Positions 23,590 to 36,367 are shown, counted from the stretch's first letter. The stretch: DNA of 64,000 nucleotides from Pseudisothecium myosuroides (GCA_951799445.1 OX637297.1:11160001-11224000), one strand, 5' to 3'. Numbers and translations: made by a program. The notes: generated by a model not told the origin, from the sequence alone.

Positions 23590-26410
23590 CTCCGAAGTAT
23601 TAAAATTCACTCCAATACGCAATTCTTGCCTTTCTTTAATCCAACCCTCTGTCAACTAGAAGAAAATGGAAATAAAACCAATCTCGTACTTCAATGGCCA
23701 CCTAATCCGATAGTCATGGAATTTACTTTTGAAAGCCTCCTTCAAAAAAATGTCATGGAATTTACTTTTGAAAGCGACTTTAACAGAATTGTGGAAGTTC
23801 TAAATACTCTTGAATATTAGGATCTATAGAAATATTAAATTTGTGTATAATTTTAATCCATCCCCACGTGAATTAAAAAAATTGGTATAAAAGCGGGATT
23901 ATACTTTAGTGGCCGCCAATATCAAAAGTCATGGAATTTTTTTGTGCAACCCTCTTTCAAAAAAATGTGAAAATTGTAAACGCTCTTGAATATTTGAATC
24001 CGTAGAAATATTAAATTTTTGCGTAACTTTAATCCATCTCCACATCAATTAAAAAAATTTGCAATAAAAGCAGGCCTATACTTTAATGGCTGCCATTATC
24101 AAAAGTTGTGGAATTTAATTTTGAAAACAAATTTAACAAAATTGTTGAAGTTGTAAATACTTTCCAATATTTGAATCCACAAAATCATTTAATTTGTGTG
24201 TAAATTTAATCCATCCCCACATGAATTAAAAAGAATTTGGAATAAAAGCGGGCCTGTACTTTAATGGCCGCCATTATCAAAAGTCATGGAATTTACTTTT
24301 GAAAGCAACTTCCGCAATATTGTAGAAGTTGCTTATACTCTTGAATATTTGAATCCATGGAAATATTTAATTTGTGCGTAAATTTAATCCATCCCCACGT
24401 CAATTAAAAAGAATTTCGAATAAAAGCGAGCTTGTACTTCAGTGGCCGGTATTATCAAAAGTCATAGAAATTTAATTTTGAAAGCAACTTCCACAATATT
24501 GTGGAAGTTGCTTATACTCTTGAATATTTGAATCCATAGAATTATTTTTTTTGTGTGTATTTTTAATCCATCTCCACATGAATAAAAAAAAATTTGGAAT
24601 AAAATCAAGCCTATAGTTTAGTGGCCGCCATTATCAAAAGTCATGGAATTTAATTTTGAAAATGAATTTAACAAAATTGTGGAAGTTGTAAATACTCTCC
24701 AGTATTTGAATCCACAAAATTATTTAATTTATGCGTAAATTTAATCCATCCCCATGTGACTTAAAAAGAATTTCGAATAAAAGCGGGCATGTACTTTAAT
24801 GGCCGCCAATATCAAAAGTCATGGAATTTACTTTTGAAAGCAACTTCCACAATATTGTGGAAGTTGCTTATACTCTTGAATATTTGAATCCATGGAAATA
24901 TTTAATTTGTGCATAAATTTAATCCATCTCCATGTGAATTAAAAAGAATTTGGAATAAAGGTGGGCCTGTACTTCAGTGGCCGGTATTATCAAAAGTCAT
25001 AGAAATTTAATTTTGAAAGCAACTTTCACAATATTGTGGAAGTTGCTTATACTCTTGAATATTTGAATCCATGGAATTATTTTTTTTGTGTATTTTTTTA
25101 ATCCATCTCCACATGAATAAAAAAAATTTGGAATAAAATCAAGCTTGTAGTTTAGTGGCCGCCATTATCAAAAGTCATGGAATTTAATTTTGAAATCGAG
25201 TTCAATAAAATTGTGGAAGTTGTAAATACTCTCTTGTATTTGAATCCACAAAATTATTTAATTTGTGCGTAAATTTAATCCATCCCCACGTGACTTAAAA
25301 AGAATTTCAAATAAAAGCGAGCGTGTACTTTAATGGCCGCCATTATCAAAAGTCATGGAATTTACTTTTGAAAGCAACTTCCACAATATTGTGGAAGTTG
25401 CTTATACTCTTGAATATTTGAATCCATGGAAATATTTAATTTTGGCGTATTTTTAATCTATCCCCATGTGAATAAAAAAAAAGGAAAATGAACCATGGCT
25501 TGTTCTTCAGTGGCCACCTACATCAAAAATCATGGAATTTACTTTTAAAAGCGTCTTCAACAAAATTGTGGAAGTTGTAAATACTTCAAGTATGTGAATC
25601 TGTGAAAATGTGTAAATTGTGCCTAAATTTAAGCCAAACACATATAAATGAAATAAAAGGGGAATGAACCGTGGCCTTTACTTTAATGGCCACGTACATC
25701 AAAAATCATGGAATTTAGTAGTCAAAGCCACTTAGTTTAAGAAAAATGTGGATGTTCTAAATACTGTGAAATTTTAGAATCCATCCCTAAGTGGAAGAAA
25801 AAATAGAAAGACAAGCAGGCCTATACTTTAATGACCTTTACTATCAAAAGTCATGGAATATAATTGTGCGAACCACTTTCAAGAAAATGTGGAAGTTGTA
25901 AACACTCTCGTGTATGGGAATCCATAAAAATATTTGATTTGTGCGTAATTTTAATACATCCCCACGTGAATTTAAAAAACATTGGAATCAAACCGGGCCT
26001 ATACTTTACTGGCCGCCATTATCAGAAGTCATGGAATTTAATTGTGCAAGCCTCTTTTCAAAAAATGTGGAAGTGGTAAATAATCTCAAGTACTAGAATT
26101 CACAAGATTATGCAATTTGTGACCATTTTTAATCCATCCCTACGTAAACAAAAAAAAATGGGGATAAAATCGGGCCTGTTTTTTAATGGCCACCACTATG
26201 AAAAGTCATGGAAATGAATTGTGCAAGCCTCCAAAAGTAAAATGTAGAAGTTCTTATTACTCTTAAATATTAGAATCCACAAGAATATGCAATTTGTGCC
26301 CAATTTCAATCCATCCCTATGTAGACCCAAAAAAATTGGAAATAAAACCGGGCCTGTACTTTATTGGCCTCCTACAACTAAAGTCATGGAATTTAATTGT
26401 GAAAGCCTCC
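23590..26410. repeat. 178-bp satellite with three-monomer higher-order repeat
   Basis: The landmark GTCATGG (or a close variant) falls at 23713, 23929, 24105, 24283, 24461, 24640, 24819, 24996, 25174, 25352, 25529, 25706, 25850, 26029, 26205 and 26382. Spacing is mostly 176-179 bases. Between 24105 and 25352 three monomer types alternate (B, A, A'). B carries ACAAAATTGTGGAAGTTGTA; A and A' carry the palindrome ACTTCCACAATATTGTGGAA. This gives a 535-base higher-order period repeated more than twice. The edges are more diverged. Confidence 0.9.
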
Positions 26411-28100
26411 AAATAAAAAAGGAGAAGTTGTATATATTTTCAAGTATTAAAACCTAGACTGCAGAATACTTATGTTGTGGGTATTTTTTTTTCATTGCCT
26501 CTGTGAATAACAAAATTGGGAAGTAGCCATTCCTTTCACTGTTAGTACTAATGACCTTAAATATTAAAATTCATTGCACTAGTTTGGAAAAGGCCCAAAA
26601 ATAAAATCTATAAGTTGAAATTATTTTTTATAATTAGAATCTATAAGAATATTTTATTTTTACTACTATTTATGAATGCTGTAGGAGGATTAAATTTAAA
26701 AAATCGAAAAGCCGTGGTAGTGGGTTCTTTTTAGCTCTCCTATATTTTCTCTAAATTGAACAAAATTCCAATATTTTGATAAGGTACATTAAATGCTTGA
26801 TCATAAGGGTGTTGAAATTGAGAAGTCTTTTTTTATTTTTATTTTTTTTCCCTCACACCTTCATTGTAAAGAAGTTGGCGACCTAATAAAAGAGTTTGAG
26901 GTTGTTTATTAAGGCTGGGTACAATATGCGCTTAATTATAAATTATTTATTAAAGGCTTACCTAATGAAACTCTACTCTGCTCATTTGTCTAAAGATTAT
27001 GTAAATAATGTAATTTTGTAGCCATTATGTAGTATAATGGATGCATATTTCCTAAAATCAAGATAATACATAATAAAGTTTTGCATTTTCCGGGCATGCA
27101 TTCACAAAATCTATACTTACTTTAGTACCTTCTAATTATAAAACAATGGGTTTGTCATGATAAAAGTAAACTTTGGAATTCTTTTTTCAAATACGTGAAC
27201 TACGTAGAGTACAAACAGTGTCCAAACATTTTCGACTTATAGAAAATAGTGAATTTAGATTCCATTAACAATGCGCTATCCTTATCCTAAATTTTTATTC
27301 TATGTCATCAAATTTAACAAATATATTTGAACGTACTTCCTTGGGTACACATGGAGGTTTTTAATTTTTTAATTTTAGCAAGATATAATTCAAAAGTAGT
27401 GATTTTAGTTAAACGAGCTTTAAATTCTTACAGATTAAGTGTCAAATATTAAGAAATTATTGAAGGATTTGAGAATATTTTGAAACCTCTATACCTTCAT
27501 TTTGGCTGTTTGTTTAGGGTTTTTGTTTGTTTGTTTGTTTGTTTTGTTTTGTTACGTTGAGATCTCTTTGATCCTGCGTCCTCATGTTGAGTACTTCATA
27601 CTGTCGTAAAGCCCTTGTCAAGGATGGGTGTACGTGATGTGTTTCCTAGCGTTTGGACCTATGGTGGGAAAGTTTTGTGTATGACAAATATTTATGAAAA
27701 TTAGAAAAATTTCTATTTATGGTCCTACAGTGGAAAAATGATTGAATTTCCTAATTTCTTTGGATTAAAAAATTTGAGAAAATTACTTCTACTTTTGTAT
27801 TGGTTGTGGCCATGCCACAAGGTACACTAGTGAACTCTAAATACGTACATAATTTTTGATAAGGGTCAAGAGACTAATGAGAGATTTAGGAGTTTGATAA
27901 TTTCACTCTTTCCTATACAATATGTGTGTAATATGATATCATGGGAAGTTTAGGCTCGTGCTTCAATGGATTTTAAGTGTGGGAAAGGATTAGGGGTAAC
28001 CTTGGGTATTTAATGAGAGTGATTGCCCGGATACAGGTATGGAGTGAAGGTTTAGGAGGTCCGGTTTTGAAGTAAGGTAACATACTGTGAAATTGCACAA
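26411..28100. other. AT-rich region without gene
   Basis: No supported coding sequence. A GTTT microsatellite lies at about 27518-27550. Degraded flanks of the 178-bp array may extend into 26.45-26.6 kb. Confidence 0.45.
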
Positions 28101-28215
28101 GCTGTAAAATCGCCCACCCTATTCAAATGTACACTGCTTGTACATGTAACTATTTCATAGCCTTCAGCAATGTACAAACAATGTACATTTTAGGGGGTGG
28201 CGATTTTAGAGCCCT
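28100..28215. repeat. Small inverted-repeat (MITE-like) sequence
   Basis: GTAAAATCGCCCACCC near 28105 faces GGGGGTGGCGATTTTAGAG near 28195. The arms of about 15 bases enclose about 75 bases rich in TGTACA words. It could fold as one hairpin. No target duplication was recognised. Confidence 0.45.
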
Positions 28216-28509
28216 ATGCCACTTCAACTTCAAAATTTTATAACTAATTCTAGAAAGCTCCAAAAAATATGAAACGACTTGGATTAGATGCCAGTTCTTC
28301 TTGTCTTGCAAGGAAAATTTACTAAAAAAAAATTTCGAGGCGTTTCACCTCCCCAAAATTCACTTTCAGCTGTTAGGTGGGCAATTTTTGAACCTGTTAC
28401 TTGATTGGGTAAGGTCTGATATAAGGGTTAAGGGTATCTGTGAGGCAGGTCTAGGGTAACGTGGAAGCCGGGTATTGAATGAGGAAGGGTAGCGCCTCAT
28501 ACACCTGTC

Positions 28510-30590
28510 ACTGTACTTTGTCTCTCTCCAAGTTTTTCGGCGCTAGGGTTTCAGGGTCTGCGCTGTTGATTTTTTGTTTGTTTTTCGAGGTCTTCGCTGC
28601 ACTCGTATCTGTTGCCAATGCCATCGCTGTTTAGGATTATAGGTTGCAATGTACATGCTTTTTGTCAAGGTTTAGGCGCCCAGTTTGAATAACGTGCTAG
28701 ATTTTCAAGACCGCGCTACGGTTATTTCTACGCGCTTGGTGGTGGGTTCAAAATTGCCAATTTTCAAGCGCTGGTTGTGTGGTTTTTGCTACTTCAAAGA
28801 ATTGCAATCAGAGGTATGCGATTCAGCTCTATATGTCTTAGTCGTCATTTACAATGAGCCAACGGTTTGAGGGTAGTTTGCTTCTGTTTTGTTTGATTCA
28901 TTTGAGAATTTTCTTGTGCATGTGTTCGTTTTGTTTACCTCTATTTCCATCGAATTTGCAATGTCTCTCATTGTATTCGCCATTTGTAATTTCAAAACTT
29001 TTTCAAGCATGCCGTGAGGTTCAGTTGATAAAGGTTTAGGTCATTGAGCGGATTATTCCTTCTTCAATGATAAACGGAATGGGATTCTATATACTGGTCT
29101 CTTCGAACTCTGAATGTGTTGTCTGTAAAGCTTGATTGATTCTATTTGGAGGTTTAAATTCTAGATTTGTTTTTGCTGGAGGTGAGTTTAAGATAGTTTG
29201 AGGTTGAAATTGGGATTCTGAATGGTGGTCTTTTCAAAATTGAGATTTCTTCTCTGTGAAGCTTGATTGACTGCATTTGGAGGTTGAAATTCCAGATTCA
29301 TTTTTGCTGGAGGTGGGCTTAGGGTAGTTTGAGGCAAAAATTGGGATTCTGAATGCTGGTCTCTTCAAATTTAGGATCTCCTGTCTATAAAGCTTTGTTG
29401 ATCGTATTTAGAGGTTGAAATTTTAGATGTGTTTTTGCTGGATAGTTGGAAGCTGAAATCGGGATTTTGAATGGTGGTCTCCACAAAATTGAGATTTGTT
29501 GTGTGTAAAGCTTCATCAATTGTATTTGGAGGTTGAAATCAAAATTTTAAATGCTGGTCTTCTGGAATTTAAGTTTTTTTGTCTGTAAAGCTTGATCAAT
29601 TGTATATGGAGGTTGAAATTTCAGTTTTGTTTTTGTTGGAGGTGGTTTTAGGGTTGTTGGAGGCTAAAATTGAGGTCTGTTTTTGCTAAAGCTTCATCGA
29701 TGTTATGTGGAGGTCAAAATGGAGATTTCCTTTCTTTAAGCTCCATCAATCTTCTCTGCAGGTTTAGGGTGATTGAGCGCATTGTTCTACATTTAATGAT
29801 GACCAGAATGGTGTAGTTGTTGTGAGGTCAAACTCTTTCCAGTTTTTGTAGACTGAGAAGTTTTGGTCTCGTTGTCAGTTACTAGTCCGTGTGTCTCTGG
29901 GATGTAGATTTGAATATTTGAGGTTTGCTGCGTCTTTATTTGTTGTCCATCTTTTACGGTTTTGTATGAAGGGCACTGCCTCTGGCTTTTTCTCCCACTG
30001 TGAGCAAATTTTGATGTGGAAAATCTGAATGTCTTCCTTGCTTTTTAGAATGACCTTAAGAGGCTTGCTGTGGTTGAGGTGCGACAAAATTAAATATCAA
30101 TGATCTTTTAGGATTGCTTCTACAGAAGTGTTGCATTCTTTATAGAGTATAAAAGTTTTGTTCATTTCTTGAGCTCCAGTTCCTGAGGCTTGAGTTGTTT
30201 CAGTTTCTTTGGGTGCTGTGTCATTCTAGTAGTGTCAAGGTTCATTTTTCTGCACGCTTGCTTTTGCACAATTGTTGTATTGCTGTAAAGTGGTAATGCT
30301 GCCTCAGATTGAAATGTATGTTGTTTTTCTGTTATATTTTGACAAGTTCTCATTGCAATATGTTTTAAATTTGAGTGCAGATGTAAATTGAAGAGATTAG
30401 GGCGAATTATTTGGGTTTTCAAATCTGCAGTGCTACAGTGCAGTTCCGACAAGCAGCAATCCAAGTTGCCGTTTCAGAAGCTAGGCATTGCCGTCCTCCG
30501 ATTGCAGGTTCAAAGAGAATTTCAAAATTTGCCTTGTCTATTTATCCCGATGTCAATTCATCTTGAAGGCAGCTTAGTGTAGAAAAAAAA
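28510..30590 (+). other. Possible untranslated/intronic region with 130-bp repeats
   Basis: 28.52-28.57 kb (CTCTCTCCAAG, then GGCGCTAGGGTTTCAGGG) looks like a plant 5' leader with a telo-box-like AGGGTTT. No convincing coding frame follows. 29030-29780 holds five to six diverged tandem units marked by TTGGAGGTTGAAATT at about 29148, 29278, 29408, 29524 and 29608. They are bracketed by two copies of GGTTTAGG-N-(T/G)-ATTGAGCG. An expressed transcript is possible but unproven. Confidence 0.35.
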
Positions 30591-30699
30591 ATTTCAAAAT
30601 TAAAATAAATCTATTTAAAAGTTCTTTAATTTTTAATAATTCAGAATAATATGTACACAAACGATAACCTTTTAACATGCAAAGTCCACTTGCGGACTA

Positions 30700-30990
30700 C
30701 AATTCAACTCGGTCCGAGTTGAATTGCAGGCAGCACTTCAACTCGATTCAAGTTGAACTGCATCATTGACCTTCATTCATGTACAAACCAAGTTAAGGCC
30801 GCAATTCAACTTGGATCGAGTTAAACTGTTGCCTGCAATTCAACTCAAACCGAGTAGAAAAACTAAAATCCGAGTGCATATTGAATGCATTTAAAGAGAG
30901 TATAGGGGAAGTATAATGAAAAAATAAAACCACCTAATCTACTACTCCTTGCCTCAATTAAAAAACAACTTAACTCGAACTGAGTTGAAT
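30700..30990. repeat. B-type palindrome cluster upstream of relic B
   Basis: Five sites lie in 290 bases. One is a perfect 27-base palindrome at 30700-30726 (centre T at 30713). The others are at 30737-30757, 30802-30828, about 30836-30859 and 30970-30989. The shared consensus is TCAACTCGANTCGAGTTGA, often extended by CAAT and ATTG. The cluster ends about 55 bases before the start of relic B. Confidence 0.85.
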
Positions 30991-31044
30991 TGCAAAAATT
31001 GAATACCACAAACAATGTTCTAAACAATAAGTTACGTTGCAAAA

Positions 31045-32473
31045 ATGGAGAATCAAGTCAAGAAGCTAGAGGCCTTCTTCAAGCGGTATACAATCCTTCC
31101 CAAAGAAGTAGAAGAAGTTGGAGATGAGAAGGTGCTAGGAGATTGTTGGGAGTGGCAAGAGCCAGACAAGGTGGAATACTGGACACTCGTATTAGTTCAA
31201 ACGACCACCAATCTTAGCTTTAGAACTAAGTACGCGAACTCCCCAATAAATTTACCAGTCTCTCTCACAAAGACCATCACAGAGTTTAGCCATGGCGGAG
31301 ATGGAACGCTATTCGTAACATGTGAAACAGGTGACCCCGACCAAGAAGAACCCTACATGTTTTCATACGTGGTGGACGCCAAGAAAGCAATTTTCAGCAT
31401 AAGTGCTTATTGCCAGAGTCTCAAGGACACGGACTACAGCGAGCTACTCCAAAACCTGTACAACTACATTGATGCAAAGAGGTGGCAAGGACCAGAAGAA
31501 ACCCTGCTATCGCCTCAAGCACTATTGTCAAGATTGCTTAACGTAAAGCAAGGATTCGACCGAATGACCTTGAAGATTTTGCACAAGGCCAAGTACATGC
31601 GGCCGATCACCGTCAGCAGTTAGGGAGCAAGTCAAGGTTCAGTACCCCTAGGCACACCAGAGACGAGAAAAAGCCACACCCAACTGAAGGTGACTGAGAA
31701 ATTTTCTAGGGGGAATCCATCAAGCAACCCGCCCCCAGCTGCAAAGAAAGGTGCAAAAAAAGCCCTAGCAGCAGCAGAGAAGACGGCTGTTTTAGAAGAC
31801 AGTATGAAATCCGAGGTTACAAATATTCCGAGAGACATCAGGGGGGCAAGTAAAAGAAATTGACTACGAGGAGTGCACACAAACACACACGGAGTATTGG
31901 GCTGAGTGTATCGACTCGTACATTCCGTCTCACAATAGAAAATTTGTGATCCCTAATGAGCAGCTCGAAACTCCACCGGAAAATCTCAACATCCGGGGTT
32001 TGGAGGAGCTTGGAGTGAAGAAAGCAATGAACGTCCTCCTGAACATGCTCAACCCCGAGAAGAAAATGACGCTTTGTGTATTGCCACAAGGGCGTACCCA
32101 GAAGCCGAAGACCTTTGAGGAGGTAATGAATGGGAAGTTTTGGATGGTGAATGGGCAACACACAGTGGAGGCCTCAAAGCTAAATCAATTGCTACCAAAC
32201 TTACAGGAGAAGGCGAAGAATTTTAAATTATGGGAGTGCTTCATCGTGTGGAATAAGGATGACCACATCATCCGAAAGATTTCCGCCTACTACAACCGTG
32301 TTAACCATTTCCACAACTTTAATCCCACCTGGGCAACCAACATTATTGGAGCAAGATTCGTGTGGGAGAAGATGGGATGCCCTCCTCCGGACAAAGAACT
32401 AGCGGAGGTCGAGATGGTGTTGGATAAACAACGGAAGAATTTGAAGGAAGTAGTGGCCAGTAGGAAGTATAAG
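31045..32473 (+). pseudogene. ParB-like protein B (first exon)
   Basis: It starts at ATG 31045 (MENQVKKLEAFFKRY), aligning with the start of relic C (MESQVEKLAHYYKK). The N-terminal domain contains DKVEYWTLVLVQ (C: KVDSWTLLMI). A TAG at 31621 and one extra base in a G run near 31845 break the frame. Downstream is the ParB/DGQHR-like domain: LNMLNPEKKMTLCVLPQG, FWMVNGQHTVEASK, ECFIVWNKDDHIIRKISAYY, NRVNHFHNFNPTWATNI. The exon ends RKYK at AAG|GTACCT (32473/32474), the same place as introns in A and C. The following exons are absent: transposon copy 2 begins 97 bases later. The methyltransferase-like part is therefore separated or lost. Confidence 0.65.
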
Positions 32474-32483
32474 GTACCTACTG

Positions 32484-32570
32484 CAATTCAACTTGGGTCA
32501 AGCTGTTTTACATGAAGTGTCTCCTCATGTTTCTGTTTGGTCTCATAGTGCATTTTAACTCGGCTCGAGG
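32484..32570. repeat. B-type palindromes in the relic B intron, one cut by transposon copy 2
   Basis: AATTCAACTTGGGTCAAGC begins 10 bases after the splice donor. A second site (TTTTAACTCGGCTCGAG, to about 32569) is cut short exactly where transposon copy 2 starts (GGTGATCGCATGCTAC at 32571). This dates the transposon insertion after the palindromes. Confidence 0.7.
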
Positions 32571-32793
32571 GGTGATCGCATGCTACGGTCGCCCCCTTGG
32601 CCCAATATACAAACATTTACGCACAATACAAACTGTATGACATTTGGTACGCCTTGTATTCCGGCGGGTTTTCTGGTACTCTGACAAAGGACCCGTGAAC
32701 TCGGGCAACGGATCCGTGAACTCCAGCGCTTCAGGTAGTCGCCTAAATGCTTCGATGCTTTTTGAGTTTATAGTTTTCTTGTGAAGTTTTACA

Positions 32794-35700
32794 CTGGCAT
32801 ATAGAAGACTTGGAGAGCGACGTGCTGGATTCAAGAGGAAGGGACCTCGTGGAAGGACGGAGGATCACAATGCGGTGAAGGAGGGTCTAAGAGACGGGGA
32901 AGCAGAGAGACAACGTAAACGTAGATAGTTGTTGAGGGAGAGAGAAGAAGCAACGAGGTTACTTGCTGTGCAGGATGAATTGGAGGTCGGAAGGGAAATG
33001 TCTTCAAGACAGCTTGCAGAGGTTTTGTCCGAAATTGTGGATTTTTCACAATGAAGATGCAAGGTTGTCCGGAAGCATCTTCTAGGCTAAAAATTATGGA
33101 GCGTTTTTTGGAGGACGAACGTATTTCTCCATTTCTTCCTGAGTATTATCCTCGTGGGCAGGATGCCAAGGCTCAATTCGAATTCCTAAAAAATTATCAG
33201 TTGGAGTTGGACGCTGTGAAGGGTGTTCAATCGGCAGATATGCTTGCTAGAAAGGCTGTTCTCCTAGATGCAGCTATATCTACTCGGGTTACAAACACCA
33301 AAGCTTTGTCACGGGTTTTGAATGTTCACCCATCCAATTTGAGGGTGGCAATAACCCGTTGAAGTAGTGCATGATTGCAAGCTTCACCTTTTGCACTCGT
33401 AAGACGTAGAAAGAGGCCAGGACTGCCTGGCGAGATTAAAGACCTTGTTTCAAAGTGGTGGACAGAAGAGACCCGTGTAAGTCCCATCAAGAAGGAAACT
33501 GTACAGAAATGGATAAGTCCAAATACGTACGACAAGCATTGCACTCACTATTTGCTCGAAAGTTAGGTACAAATCGATTTGATTGCAGTCTCGCAGCACC
33601 CTGTACAATCGTTGCATTGTCAAATATACAATCCTAGACATTGTTTCCATCCGACACGTACGCTACGCACCTTGTTGTATCTCCCTCAATTCTCTGATGG
33701 TCTGAATGTGTACTCTGCAATACGTTGATTAGAATGTTATAAGGTACATACTGTATTAACAACTATACATTATGTACAAAGAGTACCGTGGGTCTCATGG
33801 TCAAGTATTCAGAAAGTCTTTGTAGTCGGGTGGTTTGCTTTGTTGGAGGCTTGTACTTGACGTATTATGCTGGGCATTACGATCCAAGGTATGTTTTGTA
33901 TGGGCTTTGTACTTTTGATTACCTCTTTTGTATTACCTCTTTTGATTTCTCAAAAAAAATTGCATTCTTGTAGGTCGCATTCCACCAGCAATTTAAGGTG
34001 GCACACCCAGACATGCCAATCAAATAGAGAGCCTTTGAGAAACTGAAGCCTTACTTTGTTAGAGCATGCAATGAGAGGAATGTCTGCTGTTTAAGATACC
34101 ACGTGGAGATCGACATGCTCAGGGAGGGGTTCAATCAGATTCAGGATGGCACAAAGGGAATCCACTTCTTAGAGAATTGCCAGTGCGTGTGTGATGTGTG
34201 CCTCTTTCGACTGGAAGAAGAAGCAAAGTGTAAAGCACATCTGAAGATATATGCAGGTACAACAGCGCTATGGCAACAGATCGTTTGCCCTAAGCCTGAG
34301 AACGAAGAGTGGCATGCTCTGCAATGTATCATGGGTATGTGCGGAGACTGTGGTATTTCAAAGCTTCCGATTTGCCCACTTGAGTTATCATCGTCTTCAA
34401 ATGTCACTTGGAAGTGTTTTGAGAATGAAATCATTGGGGTGACACGGGATGGGAAGCCCCGGAAGAGGATTGTCAAGGTATACAAAGAGACCTCTCCACA
34501 AGTGTTCTTTGAATACTTCAAGTCTAAACTGCCCCAATTTGTGAAGCACAACTTCATTGCGAGGTGGCAGGACGACCACTGCAAGCGTTCTATGCAGAGT
34601 TTGGGCAAAGATGTGATTTTGTCACATATTGATTTTGCTGAGAACTACACTTTTGAGATTCAAAATCAGATCCAGAGCATATATTGGTGCTCCACACAGA
34701 TCAATATCCTTGTCCACATCACGTATTGCTTTAAACTAGACGGAGTTATGGTGAAGGAATCCCATTTCTACATAACTGATGATGAAAAGCACGATTCCCT
34801 TTTTGTACAGCATTGCTTGATGCAACATTGGCGATGGCTAGAGTCTCAAGGTATGCTTCACATTGCCCCAAGTTTTGTATTTACAATATCTCTTTCTCAT
34901 TCGTGCTCTATGCCTGGTTCTTATATAAGAGTTAATTGTGGGTGGCATGGAACTCTCCGACTATGATGCGTGTGTATCGTAAAATGTACTTTCTGTACCG
35001 CTTTTGTACAACACTTGTAAATGTTACGGAGTGTATTGACTTCTGTACGTGCATCGACAGGGATTCGATCGAAGCACCACGTCGTGTGGTCCGACGGCTG
35101 TGCGGGACAGTTCAAGGGTGCCCGACCATTTTATTTTGTGGCCAGATATCCCGGCCTGACAAATGGTTGCACTATGAGCTGGAATTTTTTCGGAACAAGT
35201 CACAGGAAGGGAGAGTGGGATGGAGCTGGTGCTGTTGTGAAACGTGCTCTAAGGCAGTCCCGGTTACACAACACGTGGAGGAGGATGCAAAACGCCCACG
35301 ATGCAGTGGCGTTTTTGAATGAGACCATGGGAGGGACTATGGATACGAACTTCGAGAAGACCGACATCAAAGAGGTTCAGAGATACTTCTGGAAAATACC
35401 GAAGGACGTCACGAGGGAGCGCAGTTACCATTGCGAGACTGTTTCAGGCTCCCAGGCCTTGCATTCGATTTACTCTTTTGCTGTTGCGGACCCAACGCAA
35501 CTTTTTGTGCGCAAATTATTGTGCTTTTGTGTTTATTGCCTTGACGGCAATTTCATCAACTGTGTTAACAAGTCCCATGTTGAGAACTGGGATTTGGTAA
35601 AGTTGAAGCCATACGATCTCCAACTAGTTGCTGACCAAATGACAGACCATGACGTGGCAGATGACGAGGATTGGGAGGAGGTCGTGGAAGGCGAGGGATT

Positions 35701-36073
35701 TGGCGATCTCATTCGGCTAGGTGACAACTTTGTTGTAGAAGGCAACAGCGAGGGAATGGAGTTCTATATTTTACAGTGCACTAGGGGGAAGTATGAGGTT
35801 GATCGCGGGTTCAAATGTGCTTGGGGCCCGGAGTTTGAAGCTAGCGACTTCATCATACGGGGAACTTACTATCAAAAGTGGAATAATGGATACGTTCATC
35901 TGGGCAACTTCCGACCAGCCCATATTGATGCACACCTTGTGGTGCATGGAAAATTTGCTATGATTCCGAAGCCAGGTAGGCGGAAAGGTGGGGAGGTTAC
36001 TTATGACATAAGTGACGACAACCTCGCTACTATTAGGGTCGGCTTACATCGGTTCAGGGAGGAAGAAGACTAG
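32794..36073 (+). pseudogene. DDE transposase with N-terminal HTH, copy 2
   Basis: The start codon is lost: the position of ATG in copies 1 and 3 is CTG at 32794. A TAG follows in the Arg-rich segment (near 32927). The HTH-containing part (TRVTNTKALSRVLNVHPSNL, then RRRKRPGLPGEIKDLV, then EETRVSPIKK) is readable with frame changes. The second block (about 33975-34851) has one TAG before RAFEKLKPYFVRACNERN, then CQCVCDVC and CGDCGISKLP, then IDFAENY. The intron is 34852-35060 (GTATGC...GACAG). The last exon, 35061-36073, is fully open: SDGCAGQFKG, GTSHRKGEWDGAGA, and an acidic C-terminal domain ending FREEED. The catalytic half is better preserved than in copy 1. The same family considerations apply. 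Confidence 0.8.
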
Positions 36074-36132
36074 TGACTTTACTTCTGTAAGTACAACCCA
36101 GGATATTTTGTATATAATTCCATACGTTTTGT

Positions 36133-36137
36133 ATAAT
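36133..36137. repeat. Target site duplication, left (ATAAT)
   Basis: ATAAT precedes the nested element and is repeated at 39615-39619. The uninterrupted site in copy 1 (reverse strand, near 1795) has a single ATAAT in the same context (GTATAATTTTATACG). Confidence 0.9.
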
Positions 36138-36367
36138 TGTCGCAATGTGAATTTTTGGTTTTTGTAAGTTATCTAAATCTTGGAACGGAAACCGTGATCT
36201 GGGATCCGGAATTGAGCAAGAGATAACGGGAAACCGGAAATTAACTACGGAACGGAAGAGGTGACAATCCGGATTTGATCTGAATCTAAACCGGATTAGA
36301 GTTGGAGCGGATCTGAGTTGGAACGGATTGGGTCAGGAACGGATTTGGTCATGATGACAGATCAGAC

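Noticed and set aside
28685..29039. Two short plus-strand frames as genes
   Set aside because: No motif, no homologue in the window, and they overlap repeated, intron-like sequence.
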